A stretch of DNA of 64,000 nucleotides from Deinococcus aerolatus (GTDB lineage: Bacteria > Deinococcota > Deinococci > Deinococcales > Deinococcaceae). The stretch is taken from NCBI RefSeq assembly GCF_014647055.1, contig NZ_BMOL01000001.1:238501-302500 (forward strand), given 5' to 3'. Shown here one piece after another: positions 26,466 to 35,307 of this stretch (position 1 is the first letter of the stretch; every line of letters starts with the position of its first letter). The notes under the pieces are model-generated. The model ran no database searches and was not told the origin of the DNA. It was given only the letters and a program-made list of their open reading frames with translations. The translations under genes were made by a program, and so were the position numbers.

Positions 26466-26593
26466 GGCCCCATTGTGCTGTGCTGGAAGGGGATTGTGCC
26501 AGCCTACCCGCCGCGCCTCCCCCCCGGCCTCCCCGGCGCGGAGGCGCGGCAGGTTCACGCAGCGCCCACGCCGATACGCCATGCTGGGCACAG

Positions 26594-28720
26594 ATGGCCC
26601 GCACCTCTCTGCCCACCCTGACCGCGCTGATGTCCCTGAGCCTGGTGTTGTCTGCCTGCACCCCGGCTGACGCGCCGCCACTCCCCCCCACCGCGCTTGA
26701 GGACCTGGCGCTGAACCTGGGGGGGGCGCCCAGCACCCAGGCCTCGCGGCCGTTCACGGGTGAATGGACCGTGACCGACGTGCCCGACTGGCTGCAGGTC
26801 ACGCCGCGCTCGGGCCAGGGGGACGTGGGCCTTCGGGTCAGCGCCGACCGCGGGGCAGGCACGCCCCTGGCCGCGGACCAGCCGGTCCTGAGCGGCCAGA
26901 TCAAGATCACCTGGAAAACGGGAACTGGCACGGCACAGGGCGGAACCGCCACTTGGACCGTGAAGGCCGACCAGTACGTCCTGACGGGCCGACTGCGCGA
27001 GGAGGCCAGCGCACAGGGCCAGGATCTGCGCGTGGGCCCTGGCGCCGGCACCCCTCCATCCAGTACACCGCAGGCGCGCGGCATCATCGTCAAGTACCGG
27101 GAGGCGGGGGATGCCGCCGGGGTCAGGGGGCGAGGCGCGGTGACCGAACGGGCGGGCACCCTGCTGCGGGCGGCGGCCCTGAACGTGACCCTCAGCCGCC
27201 CGCTGTCGGGGCGCAGCGTGGAGGTGCAGGTCGGGGACGTGGCGGCGGCCCTGCGGGTGCTGCGTGCCGATCCACAGGTGGAATACGCCGTTCCCAACGC
27301 CATCCTGCATGCCCAGACCGTGCCGCGCCCGCCCGGCAGCCAGAAGCTGCCGCTGGTTCAGCCGCTGGAACCGTCGGACCAGTACGCCGCGTTGCAGTGG
27401 CCCTTCCGGCTGCTGGGTTACCCCGCCGTGTGGCGCGACATGGAAGGCGGCGCGTACACCCGGCCCGTGACGGTGGCCGTGGTGGACAGCGGCGTGCGCT
27501 ACGACCACCCGGACCTGGCCGGCATGCTGTGGAAGCCGGGTGAGGGAGCCCTGGACCTGCTGACCGAGGCCGACAACGGGGATGGGGACGGCGTGGACAC
27601 CGACCCTACCGATGCGGGCGGGCGGACCCGCCAGACCAGCAGCCACGGCACCCACGTGACCGGGATCATCGCGGCGCGCTGGGGCCAGAACGCGCCCTCC
27701 TGCGCGGCCTGCAGCCCCACCGGCGTGGTGGGCGCGGTCCGGCGGGCCAACGTCCGGGTGCTGCCCATCCGGGTGATCGACGCGGCGGGCAACGCGGCCA
27801 CCAGCGACGTGGTCCTGGCCGTGCGCTACGCCGCCGGACTGCCCATCACGCTGCGTGACCCGGCCACCCAGCAGACCACCACCCTGGTCAATCCGCGGGT
27901 GGCCGCCGTGATCAACCTGAGCCTGGGTGCCCCCATCAGCGCCGACACGGCGCGGCCCATGTGCGAGGCCATCCAGGCCGCCAGCGACGCCGGAGCGCTG
28001 GTGATCGTGGCGGCAGGCAATGGATACGACACCACGCCGTATTACCCGGCCGCCTGCGCGTCGGCGGTGGCGGTGGGCAGCGTGACCTTGTCCGGCGGCA
28101 GCGCCCCCAAGCATGCGGTCTACAGCAACGCCTACCCGGCCGTGCAGCTCAGCGCGCCGGGCGGCACTGATCCGGTGCGCGACCCCGGCACCTTCAACGG
28201 CGGCGTCTTCAACGGTCAGCCGTTCCCCGATCTGGTGCTGTCCACCGGCTGGGACTACGCCCGCAACGAGCCGAACTACATGGCCGAGGCCGGCACCAGT
28301 CAGGCCGCCCCGCAGGTGGCCGCGCTGGCCGCGCTGCTGCTGAGCAAGGGCGTGACCAGCACCGCCGCCTCCACCCTGGCCCGCCTGGGCGCCACCGCCA
28401 CCGATCTGGGCGCGGCCGGGCGCGATCCGCTGTATGGCCTCGGCATGATCAATGCCGCCGCCGCGCTGGGGGCACCGGCCATCAGCGACACGCTGGGCCT
28501 GCGCCTTCAGGATTCACGCGGGCTGGTCTTCCAGCCCGCCGTCGACGCCCTGGGCCGCTTCCGTGCCTACCTGGGCGACGGCACCTACAACGTCATCGGG
28601 GGCCGCGACCGCGACGCCAACGGCATTTACGGCGAAGTGGGCGAGCCCCGCGCCGAGCGGTCCGTCACCCTGGAACCGGCGACCCCGCAGATAGACGTGG
28701 GCGACCTGCTGCCAGAATAA
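26594..28720 (+). CDS. Subtilisin-like (S8) protease, lipoprotein
   Basis: 708 aa. The signal peptide ends in lipobox LSAC. A ~100-residue beta-rich N-terminal domain (GEWTVTDVPDWLQVTP...) and an inhibitor-type propeptide (around GIIVKYREAG to EYAVPN) follow. The catalytic domain has Asp298 (VVDSGV), His351 (SSHGTHVTG) and Ser569 (AGTSQAAP). The C-terminal ~80 residues form a small domain with DRDANGIYG. Probably an extracytoplasmic protease. Deinococcus encodes many such enzymes. Confidence 0.88.
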   Translation: MARTSLPTLTALMSLSLVLSACTPADAPPLPPTALEDLALNLGGAPSTQASRPFTGEWTVTDVPDWLQVTPRSGQGDVGLRVSADRGAGTPLAADQPVLSGQIKITWKTGTGTAQGGTATWTVKADQYVLTGRLREEASAQGQDLRVGPGAGTPPSSTPQARGIIVKYREAGDAAGVRGRGAVTERAGTLLRAAALNVTLSRPLSGRSVEVQVGDVAAALRVLRADPQVEYAVPNAILHAQTVPRPPGSQKLPLVQPLEPSDQYAALQWPFRLLGYPAVWRDMEGGAYTRPVTVAVVDSGVRYDHPDLAGMLWKPGEGALDLLTEADNGDGDGVDTDPTDAGGRTRQTSSHGTHVTGIIAARWGQNAPSCAACSPTGVVGAVRRANVRVLPIRVIDAAGNAATSDVVLAVRYAAGLPITLRDPATQQTTTLVNPRVAAVINLSLGAPISADTARPMCEAIQAASDAGALVIVAAGNGYDTTPYYPAACASAVAVGSVTLSGGSAPKHAVYSNAYPAVQLSAPGGTDPVRDPGTFNGGVFNGQPFPDLVLSTGWDYARNEPNYMAEAGTSQAAPQVAALAALLLSKGVTSTAASTLARLGATATDLGAAGRDPLYGLGMINAAAALGAPAISDTLGLRLQDSRGLVFQPAVDALGRFRAYLGDGTYNVIGGRDRDANGIYGEVGEPRAERSVTLEPATPQIDVGDLLPE

Positions 28721-28793
28721 GGCAGTAGACAGGCTGGCCCGGGCAAGATCCCGCATCTGCTGTCCGGCAAAGAAACCCCTGAGACAAACAGGC

Positions 28794-29798
28794 TCAGCCG
28801 TTGACGTCGATCACGGTGCGCCCCCGCACCTGCCCGGCCAGAATCTGCGGGGCCAGTGCAGTGACCTCCGACAGGCCGTGCGTGCGGGTCACACTGGCCA
28901 GTCTGGAAGCGGGCAGGTCACGGGCCAGACGGGCCCAGGCGGCCTCGCGGCGGGGCTGCGGGCAGGTCACGCTGTCGATGCCCAGCAGGGACACGCCGCG
29001 CAGAATCAGCGGAAAGACGGTGGTGTTCAGCCCGGTGCCGCCGGCGATGCCGCAGACCACCAGCGCTCCGTGCGTGCGGGTGGAGGCGTACGCGCCCGCC
29101 AGCGTCTCGCCGCCCACACTGTCCACCACGCCGCTCCAGCGCTCCTTTTCCAGCGGGCGTTTCATGGCTGGCAGCTCCTCGCGGGGGATGATGGTGGACG
29201 CGCCCAGTTCGCGCAGGTACGCCTCCTCCCCGCTGCGCCCGGTGCTGGCGGTGACGGTGAAGCCGGCGGCGCTCAACAGGGCGATGGCCGTGCTGCCCAC
29301 ACCGCCCGCCGCGCCCGTGACCAGGACCTCGCCGTCGCCGGGACGTACGCCCGCGTCTTCCAGGGCCATCACCGCCAGCATGGCCGTGAAGCCCGCCGTG
29401 CCCACACTCATGGCCCAGACGGCGTCGGTGCCGGCCGGCTGACGCACCAGCCAGCCGGCCTCGGCGCGGGCGTGCGTGGCGTAGCCGCCGTCCTGCCGCT
29501 CGCCGATGCCCCAGCCGGTCAGGATCACGGCGTCGCCCGGCGCGTGGATGCCGCTGCGGTCTTCCAGCACTGTGCCTGCCAGATCGATGCCGGGGGTCAT
29601 GGGCACGCTGCGCAGGATGCCCTGCCCGGTCACGGCCAGCCCGTCTTTGTAGTTCAGGCTGGAGTACGACACCGCGATCAACACGTCGCCGTCGGGCAAC
29701 GCGGACAGGGGAAGGGTCTGCAACTCGGCGCGGCGGCGCTCGCCGTCCTGGGTGACGCGCAGGGCGCGGTAGGTGTCGGGGGGGGTGGGCATGGACAT
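28794..29798 (-). CDS. Acrylyl-CoA reductase / YhdH-type quinone oxidoreductase (AcuI-like)
   Basis: 334 aa, zinc-independent MDR family. Features: YSSLNYKDGLAVTGQG, TPGIDLAGTV, the NADPH-binding VTGAAGGVGSTA, and SVGTAGFTAMLAV. AcuI/YhdH reduces acrylyl-CoA to propionyl-CoA with NADPH. ATG 29798 has a strong GGAGG 6 nt upstream, one of the few clear Shine-Dalgarno starts here. No acrylate pathway neighbours are seen. Confidence 0.88.
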   Translation of the reverse strand: MSMPTPPDTYRALRVTQDGERRRAELQTLPLSALPDGDVLIAVSYSSLNYKDGLAVTGQGILRSVPMTPGIDLAGTVLEDRSGIHAPGDAVILTGWGIGERQDGGYATHARAEAGWLVRQPAGTDAVWAMSVGTAGFTAMLAVMALEDAGVRPGDGEVLVTGAAGGVGSTAIALLSAAGFTVTASTGRSGEEAYLRELGASTIIPREELPAMKRPLEKERWSGVVDSVGGETLAGAYASTRTHGALVVCGIAGGTGLNTTVFPLILRGVSLLGIDSVTCPQPRREAAWARLARDLPASRLASVTRTHGLSEVTALAPQILAGQVRGRTVIDVNG

Positions 29799-30136
29799 GG
29801 GGAACCTCCAGGGGGAAGGCGGTAAAGGGGGGGTGGCCGAGGCGCAGAGTAGCGCCTGCAGCGCGGCCCCGCCCGTCCACAATTCCAGGCCGGGCGGCGG
29901 CCCCGGTGTGTTACACTTTTTGCTGCTATGGAGCCTCCCAGTTTCGGCTCTTCCCTAGTGCCCGGTGAAACCCGCCTCAGGGCGGCGTTTTTGCTGTGGC
30001 AACGCAGTTGTGTACTGCGGCAGCACAGGTCCTGGATCACGCAACATCACCGGTCACCGACTCCCCTCCTCGCGGAGCGGGCGGGCAGCATGTGCCATGC
30101 GGATGACCGGGGCGCGGTTACGGAGCGCGCCCATTC
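29799..30136 (+). promoter_or_regulatory. Promoter and structured leader of the CorC/HlyC-family gene
   Basis: A 338-bp gap. TACACT at 29912-29917 looks like a -10 and would give a ~210-nt leader. About 65 nt in, a hairpin (CCGCC / GGCGG around 29976-29989) is followed by GTTTTTGC, resembling an attenuator or the end of a small RNA. I could not match it to the yybP-ykoY Mn, M-box Mg, fluoride, NiCo or ZTP aptamer patterns from memory. A 70-codon frame spans the leader (see separate entry). Confidence 0.45.
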
Positions 30137-30140
30137 ATGA
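29928..30140 (+). CDS. Possible upstream ORF, 70 codons (doubtful)
   Basis: ATG 29928 lies 10 nt after TACACT, the spacing seen at some leaderless genes here. The stop overlaps the next start codon as ATGA. The predicted peptide is Arg/His/Ser-rich with no known domain and looks unlike a folded protein. If translated, ribosomes would pass through the leader hairpin and couple to the downstream gene; otherwise it is fortuitous. Confidence 0.2.
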   Translation: MEPPSFGSSLVPGETRLRAAFLLWQRSCVLRQHRSWITQHHRSPTPLLAERAGSMCHADDRGAVTERAHS

Positions 30141-31483
30141 ATGACATTCTCGGAATAATCGCGTTGTTCGCCCTGGTCCTGATGAACGGCTTTTTTGTGG
30201 CCGCAGAATTCTCGCTGGTCAGCGTGCGCCGCACGCGCATTGACCAGCTGGCCGATGAGGGCAACGCCACCGCCAAGATCACCCAGCGGGCCCTGAAAAA
30301 CCTGGACCTGTACATCGCCGCAACCCAGCTGGGCATCACCATGGCCAGTCTGGCCATCGGCTTCGTGGCCGAACCGGCCATCGAGCATCTGGTGGCCCCG
30401 CTGCTGTCGGGCACCTCGCTCAGCGAGGGCCAGATCCGGGGCATCTCCTTTGGAATCGCCTTTGCCCTGAGTACCATCCTCCACATCGTGTTCGGCGAGC
30501 TGGCCCCGAAAAGCTGGGCGCTGCAGCGGGCCGAGCAGGTGGCCATGGTGGTCACGCGCCCCCTGCTGTTCTTCACGGCCCTCTTCAAGTGGGCCATCAT
30601 CCTGCTCAATGCCATGGGCAACGGCGTGGTGCGGCTGTTCGGCCTGCGCGGCGTGGCCGGGCATCACGCCGCGTACTCGGAAGAGGAGATCCGCATGATC
30701 GTCGGCGCGTCGAGCCAGGAAGGCGTGCTGGAAGACGGCGAGCGCGAACTGGTCTACAACGTCTTTGACCTGTCGGACACCACCGTGCGCGAGATCATGA
30801 CCCCGCGCGTGGACATGGTGGTGGTGGACGGCGCCTCGCCGCTGCGCCGCATGCTGGAGCTGAACGCCGAGCACAGCTACTCGCGCGTGCCGGTGTACCA
30901 GGACACCGCCGACAACATCGTGGGCATCGCCCACAGCAGCGACGTACTGCGCCATCTGGACGAGCTGGACACCATGACCATCTCCGACGTGATGAGGAAG
31001 GTCTTCTTTGTGCCCGAAGGCATGAAGATCAAGGACCTGCTGGCCAAGATGCGCGAGAAGAAGTCGCACCTGAGCGTGGTGGTTGACGAGTTCGGCGGCA
31101 CGGCGGGGCTGGTCACGCTGGAAGACGCCCTGGAGGAGATCGTGGGCGAGATCTACGACGAGACCGACGAGGAAGAACTGCCGCTGTTCGAGCTGGTGGG
31201 CGAGGGCGTGTACCTGATCGACGGCGGCATGATCGTGCACGAGGTCGAGCAGATTCTGGGCAGCAACCTGGAAGACGGCGAGGCCGAGTTCGACACCCTG
31301 GGCGGATTCATGACCTCCCATTTCGGGGACATTCCCGAGGTGGGCTACACCTTCCTCCACGAGGGCTGGGCCTTCACGGTCGAGGAGGCCGACGAGCGCC
31401 GGGTCAGCCGCGTGCGCGCCGAGCGGGTCACCGATCCCGGCCCGCTGGCCCTGACCGAGGAGGCAAGCAATGGCAAAGACTGA
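30137..31483 (+). CDS. CNNM/CorC-HlyC family membrane protein
   Basis: 448 aa. A DUF21/CNNM membrane domain (about 1-195, FVAAEFSLVSVRRTRIDQL) is followed by two CBS domains (~210-330; MTPRVDMVVVDG, VVVDEFGGTAGLVT) and a C-terminal CorC_HlyC domain (~345-430). These proteins are implicated in Mg2+ or other divalent cation efflux, and the old name hemolysin is misleading. The long leader suggests metal or stress control at RNA level. It overlaps the cytidine deaminase gene by 14 nt. Confidence 0.9.
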   Translation: MNDILGIIALFALVLMNGFFVAAEFSLVSVRRTRIDQLADEGNATAKITQRALKNLDLYIAATQLGITMASLAIGFVAEPAIEHLVAPLLSGTSLSEGQIRGISFGIAFALSTILHIVFGELAPKSWALQRAEQVAMVVTRPLLFFTALFKWAIILLNAMGNGVVRLFGLRGVAGHHAAYSEEEIRMIVGASSQEGVLEDGERELVYNVFDLSDTTVREIMTPRVDMVVVDGASPLRRMLELNAEHSYSRVPVYQDTADNIVGIAHSSDVLRHLDELDTMTISDVMRKVFFVPEGMKIKDLLAKMREKKSHLSVVVDEFGGTAGLVTLEDALEEIVGEIYDETDEEELPLFELVGEGVYLIDGGMIVHEVEQILGSNLEDGEAEFDTLGGFMTSHFGDIPEVGYTFLHEGWAFTVEEADERRVSRVRAERVTDPGPLALTEEASNGKD

Positions 31484-31925
31484 TGGAGACCCCAACGCCC
31501 TGGGCCTTGCCCCGGACCCGCACCTGCTGGCCGCCGCGAAAGCTGCCTTTGGCCGGGCCTACGCCCCCTACAGCAAATTTCATGTCGGCGCGGCCCTGAG
31601 AACCCCCGACGGACAGGTCTTCAGCGGCGCCAACGTGGAGAACGCCAGCTACGGCCTGGGCCGCTGCGCCGAGCAGTCGGCGGTGCAGGCCATGGCCACG
31701 GCGGGGGCGCGGACCTTCACGGATCTGGTGGTCTACGCCGAGTCCAGCCCGCCCGCCAGCCCCTGCGGCGCGTGCCGTCAGGTGCTGTACGAGTTCGCCC
31801 CCGACGCCCGCGTGGTCTGTGTCAATGCCGGAGGCGAGATCGTGAGCGGCTTGGTGCGCGACTTTCTGCCGCACGGCTTCCGGCTGGAGGAACGCGACGA
31901 CGGGCACGGGGTGGGAACGCAGTAG
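31470..31925 (+). CDS. cdd: Cytidine deaminase
   Basis: 151 aa, homotetrameric-type CDA. The zinc site comprises GRCAEQSAV (Cys and catalytic Glu) and PCGACRQ (two Cys). It deaminates (deoxy)cytidine to (deoxy)uridine in pyrimidine salvage. GGAGG lies 8 nt upstream, inside the previous gene. An intrinsic terminator follows. Confidence 0.92.
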   Translation: MAKTDGDPNALGLAPDPHLLAAAKAAFGRAYAPYSKFHVGAALRTPDGQVFSGANVENASYGLGRCAEQSAVQAMATAGARTFTDLVVYAESSPPASPCGACRQVLYEFAPDARVVCVNAGGEIVSGLVRDFLPHGFRLEERDDGHGVGTQ

Positions 31926-31959
31926 CGAGCCGCCTCTCCAGCCGGCTTCCCCCCTTGCG

Positions 31960-31984
31960 GCCCCCTGGCCCAGAGGGGGCTTTT
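31960..31984 (+). terminator. Intrinsic terminator after cdd
   Basis: GCCCCCT / AGGGGGC stem, 7-nt loop, then TTTT. It lies between convergent transcripts. Confidence 0.85.
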
Positions 31985-31993
31985 CCTTTTCGG

Positions 31994-32365
31994 CTAGCGC
32001 TCCCCCGTCTCCTCCAGCCGCCGGTCCAGCAGCGCCGCCTTGCCCAGCGCGTTCCACTCGTCCGGGCCTTCCAGCAGCGGCTCCAGCCCGCGCAGGTAGG
32101 CGGCCTGCGCGATCAGGTAGGCGCTCAGGGGCGTGGTCAGGAACTGAAACAGCAGCACCGCCGCCAGCCTTGAAAGGGCCTCGGTCTGGGCGAATTCCAG
32201 ACTCACGCCGATGAAGATGCCTGCCGATCCCAGCGTGATCAGCTTGCTGCTGGCGTGCAGCCGCGAATACAGGTCTGGAAAGCGCACCAGCCCGATGGCC
32301 GCCGTCAGCACGAAAAAGGCCCCCAGCAGAATGGGGATGTCACGGGCCGCGTCGAAATCGCTCAT
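31994..32365 (-). CDS. mrpG: Na+/H+ antiporter subunit G
   Basis: 123 aa with three membrane helices and the MnhG signature GLVRFPDLYSRLHASSK. Last gene of the Mrp operon; a 46-bp gap separates it from mrpF. Confidence 0.9.
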   Translation of the reverse strand: MSDFDAARDIPILLGAFFVLTAAIGLVRFPDLYSRLHASSKLITLGSAGIFIGVSLEFAQTEALSRLAAVLLFQFLTTPLSAYLIAQAAYLRGLEPLLEGPDEWNALGKAALLDRRLEETGER

Positions 32366-32411
32366 GGCTGGCCCTGTGGCTTCACGGGGTTTCCGGCACT
32401 CAGAGCCTGCC

Positions 32412-32672
32412 TCACTTCATCACCCGGCCCAGCAGCAGGTAGCGCGTCAGGGCCACGGTGCTGAGAAACCCCAGCAGACTCAGCACCAGCGCGGCGTCCA
32501 GCATGACGATCAGGCGGAACTTGACGGCGATCAGGGCGATCAGCACCACCAGATTGACGCTCAGAAAATCGAAGGCCATGATCCGGTCCCCCCAGCTGGG
32601 GCCGCGCAGCACGCGCACCGTGACCAGCAGGACCGACAGCGTGACGATGCCCAGGGCCAGATTGATGATCAT
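32412..32672 (-). CDS. mrpF: Na+/H+ antiporter subunit F
   Basis: 86 aa with three helices. VLRGPSWGDRIMAFDFLSVN is the MnhF signature with the conserved Asp. The ATG overlaps the mrpE stop by 4 nt. Confidence 0.92.
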   Translation of the reverse strand: MIINLALGIVTLSVLLVTVRVLRGPSWGDRIMAFDFLSVNLVVLIALIAVKFRLIVMLDAALVLSLLGFLSTVALTRYLLLGRVMK

Positions 32673-33169
32673 GCGGTGTCCTCCTGAAGTTCGGCGCTCT
32701 GGCCGTACAGCGGCAGCAGGGCGTCTTCCACCTTCTTGAGACTGGCCCGCGCCTCGCGCACGCTGCCCATACCGATGGTGTGGGCATACAGCACGGTCCG
32801 CTCGGGGTTGAAGCCCATCGCCACCGAGCCGGGCATCAGCGTGATGGTGGCGGCCAGGAGCGTCTGCCCGTTGTCGCCGCGCAGGCGCAGCGGGTAGGCG
32901 ATGATCATGGGGTGCAGCGGCGGATGCGGGCGCAGGGCAAACAGCGCCACCTGCACGTTCGCCGCCGTCAGCTCGCGGATGAAGAACAGCGCGAAACGGA
33001 CCACCGCCAGGGTGCGCCGCACGTACCCGCCCGTGCCCAGCGACAGCGGAAAGATACTCAGGATGGCGAAGCCCAGCAGCACGCCGATGGCCAGCTCACG
33101 CAGGCTGAATTCCCCCACGAACAGCGTCCACACGATGGCCAGCAGGATATTGAGCGACAGGCCTCTCAT
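32669..33169 (-). CDS. mrpE: Na+/H+ antiporter subunit E
   Basis: 166 aa. Two to three N-terminal helices and a cytoplasmic C-terminal domain with AATITLMPGSVAMGF typical of MnhE. It overlaps mrpD and mrpF by 4 nt each, so synthesis of the subunits is probably coupled. Confidence 0.92.
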   Translation of the reverse strand: MRGLSLNILLAIVWTLFVGEFSLRELAIGVLLGFAILSIFPLSLGTGGYVRRTLAVVRFALFFIRELTAANVQVALFALRPHPPLHPMIIAYPLRLRGDNGQTLLAATITLMPGSVAMGFNPERTVLYAHTIGMGSVREARASLKKVEDALLPLYGQSAELQEDTA

Positions 33170-34722
33170 GGTCCGTCCTCCGGCTCCTGGACCTCGTCAC
33201 CCTTGGGGCGGTCCGGCAGGTTCAGGGGCTGGTCGCCCAGCACGCCCAGAATGTAATGGCCGTTGCTGCCCAGTTCATCGGCGGTGCCGCGTGCGTAGCC
33301 CAGCAGCGGCCCGGCAAACAGCGCCAGCGCGGCCACCAGCGCCGAGGCCAGGTAGGCGGGCAAACGTTCCGGCCAGCGGACCCGCCGCACAGGCTCGCTG
33401 ACCGGATGACGCCCCCAGAAAAAGCCGCTCCAGACCCGCAGCAACGCGTACAGCGTGATCAGGCTGCTCAGCAGGGCGCTGGCGGTGGCGACGTAGGCCA
33501 GCGTGGTGCCGCCCTCCAGCCCGGCGCGGACCAGATCGAACTTGGCGACGAAGCCCGCGCTGGGCGGCAACCCCGCCACGGTCAGGGCACACAGCAGAAA
33601 GCACGCGGCCAGCAGCGGCAGAAACTCGATAAAGCCGCGTGCCCGCACCAGCCGGGTGCCGCTGGCCCGCTCCGCGACGGCGGCGATCAGGAACATCGCC
33701 AGGGTCACCACCACGCTGACCGCCAGGTACGCCAGGCTGGCCCGCAGGGCGTCCGGCGAGTTCAGCCCCAACCCGAAGGCCAGGTATCCCACCGACCCCA
33801 CCACCGTGAATGACAGGATGCGCCGCCACTCGCGCTGGCTGACCGCCCCCAGCGCCCCGTACAGCATGGTCACGGCGCCCAGCATCAACAGCAGCGTGTT
33901 GGGCAGTTCCGGATCCTGGTTGAAGACGGTGGTGAACACCCGGATCAGGGCGTACAGCCCCACCTTGGTCAGCACCGCTGCGAAGAACGCGCCGGTGGCC
34001 GGGGGAACCGCCGGATAGGTGCCGGGCAGCCAGAACCCCAGCGGAAACAGCGCGCCCTTGGCCGCGAACACGATCAGCAGCAGCACGCCCACGGCGGTCA
34101 CGGTGGTGTTTGGCCCCAGCGCCGCGCTGCGCTGTGCCAGATGCGCGAAATTCAGCGTCCCCAGCGTGCCGTAGGTCAGCCCGCAGGCCACCACCAGCAG
34201 CGCCGAGGCCGACAGATTCATCACGATGTAGCGGAAACCCTCGCGCAGCTGTTCGCGGGTGGACCCCAGCACGGTGAGGGCGTAGCTGGCCACCAGCATG
34301 ACCTCGAAGGCGACGAACAGGTTGAACAGGTCCCCCGTCAAAAAGGACAGCTGCACCCCCGCGAACAGGAACGAGGTCAGGGCAAACGAGTGGTGCCGCT
34401 CGCGCACCGGGTCCGGCTGCGCGGCCATCAGCCAGACGGTGAACACGCCGCACACGGCGGCCAGCGTGCTCATGAAAGACCCCAGCCGGTCCGCCGCCAT
34501 CACGATGCCGAAGGGGGCCTTCCAGCCGCCCAGTTCGCTGACCAGCACGCTGCCCAGCGTCGCGTTCATCAGCAGCAGCGCGAAGACCAGCGTGAGCAGG
34601 GCCGAAGCCAGCGCCAGCGACACGCGCCAGCCGCGCCGCATCGGCAGCAGCAGCAGCAGCCCCAGCCCCAGCGGCGTCAGGATCGGCGCGAGAGGCAGCG
34701 CCGAGAGCAACACGCCGTTCAC
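33166..34722 (-). CDS. mrpD: Na+/H+ antiporter subunit D
   Basis: 518 aa, about 14 helices, homologous to complex I NuoM/N. Key motifs include FVAFEVMLVASYAL with the ion-path Glu, a central Lys in AAKGALFPLGFWLP, and LPPSAGFVAKFDL. It forms part of the proton/sodium channel of the Mrp complex. A ~25-residue acidic C-terminal tail follows the last helix. Confidence 0.94.
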   Translation of the reverse strand: MNGVLLSALPLAPILTPLGLGLLLLLPMRRGWRVSLALASALLTLVFALLLMNATLGSVLVSELGGWKAPFGIVMAADRLGSFMSTLAAVCGVFTVWLMAAQPDPVRERHHSFALTSFLFAGVQLSFLTGDLFNLFVAFEVMLVASYALTVLGSTREQLREGFRYIVMNLSASALLVVACGLTYGTLGTLNFAHLAQRSAALGPNTTVTAVGVLLLIVFAAKGALFPLGFWLPGTYPAVPPATGAFFAAVLTKVGLYALIRVFTTVFNQDPELPNTLLLMLGAVTMLYGALGAVSQREWRRILSFTVVGSVGYLAFGLGLNSPDALRASLAYLAVSVVVTLAMFLIAAVAERASGTRLVRARGFIEFLPLLAACFLLCALTVAGLPPSAGFVAKFDLVRAGLEGGTTLAYVATASALLSSLITLYALLRVWSGFFWGRHPVSEPVRRVRWPERLPAYLASALVAALALFAGPLLGYARGTADELGSNGHYILGVLGDQPLNLPDRPKGDEVQEPEDGP

Positions 34723-35168
34723 CGCATCACCCCCCGCAGCCGCTCAAGCTCGGCCACATCGCCGTGGTCCGCTTCCGGCGTGTCGGGGCTGAGGTGTTCG
34801 GGGTCGGCGTGCTGGCCGTCGGGGCCGTCGGGGTTGCGGGCCAGATTGTCCCCAAAGGCCGCCACGTCGTCGTGCCCGGCCACCTGATAGGCCCGCAGCG
34901 CCACCGTCAGCAGCAGCGCCGTGGTGCCAAAGCCGATCACGATGGCGGTCAGCACCAGCGCCTGCGGCAGCGGGTCCACGTACGGTCCCTCCAGCGTCAG
35001 CAGCGGCGGCGACTCCTCGCGCAGCCCGGCCACCGTCAGGATCGCCAGATTGACCCCGTAGGCGATGAAGGTCAGCCCCAGCACCACACGAATGATCGTG
35101 CGCGACAGCAGCAGAAAGACGCCGGCCGACACCAGCAGACCGATCAGAACAGCAAAAAGGGTTTCCAT
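34719..35168 (-). CDS. mrpC: Na+/H+ antiporter subunit C
   Basis: 149 aa, NuoK-like with three helices (LSRTIIRVVLGLTFIAYGVNL, QALVLTAIVIGFGTTALLL). The start is METLFAVLIG at 35168, behind GGAGG. The ~45-residue C-terminal extension, rich in Asp, His and Pro, is longer than in classical MrpC. A 139-bp gap lies between it and mrpB, unlike the overlaps elsewhere in the operon. Confidence 0.92.
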   Translation of the reverse strand: METLFAVLIGLLVSAGVFLLLSRTIIRVVLGLTFIAYGVNLAILTVAGLREESPPLLTLEGPYVDPLPQALVLTAIVIGFGTTALLLTVALRAYQVAGHDDVAAFGDNLARNPDGPDGQHADPEHLSPDTPEADHGDVAELERLRGVMR

Positions 35169-35307
35169 TACGTGGCCTCCGGCAGGGCGGCCCGCTGGTT
35201 CAGACTGGCGCAGCAGCCGCCAGCCCGGTCCGGCCTTCTCTCGCCACGGATGCACGGCGTCCCGGCCTTGAACTTCTGTACTCTCCTGACGCTCAGAGTC
35301 CTGCTCC

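Noticed and set aside
26480..26593. Longer start for the lipoprotein subtilase
   Set aside because: The extra segment overlaps the divergent DUF2227 promoter and would bury the signal peptide and lipobox.
29899..30136. Known riboswitch classes (yybP-ykoY Mn, M-box Mg, fluoride, NiCo, ZTP)
   Set aside because: I could not find the conserved loop sequences of any of these; kept only as an unclassified leader.
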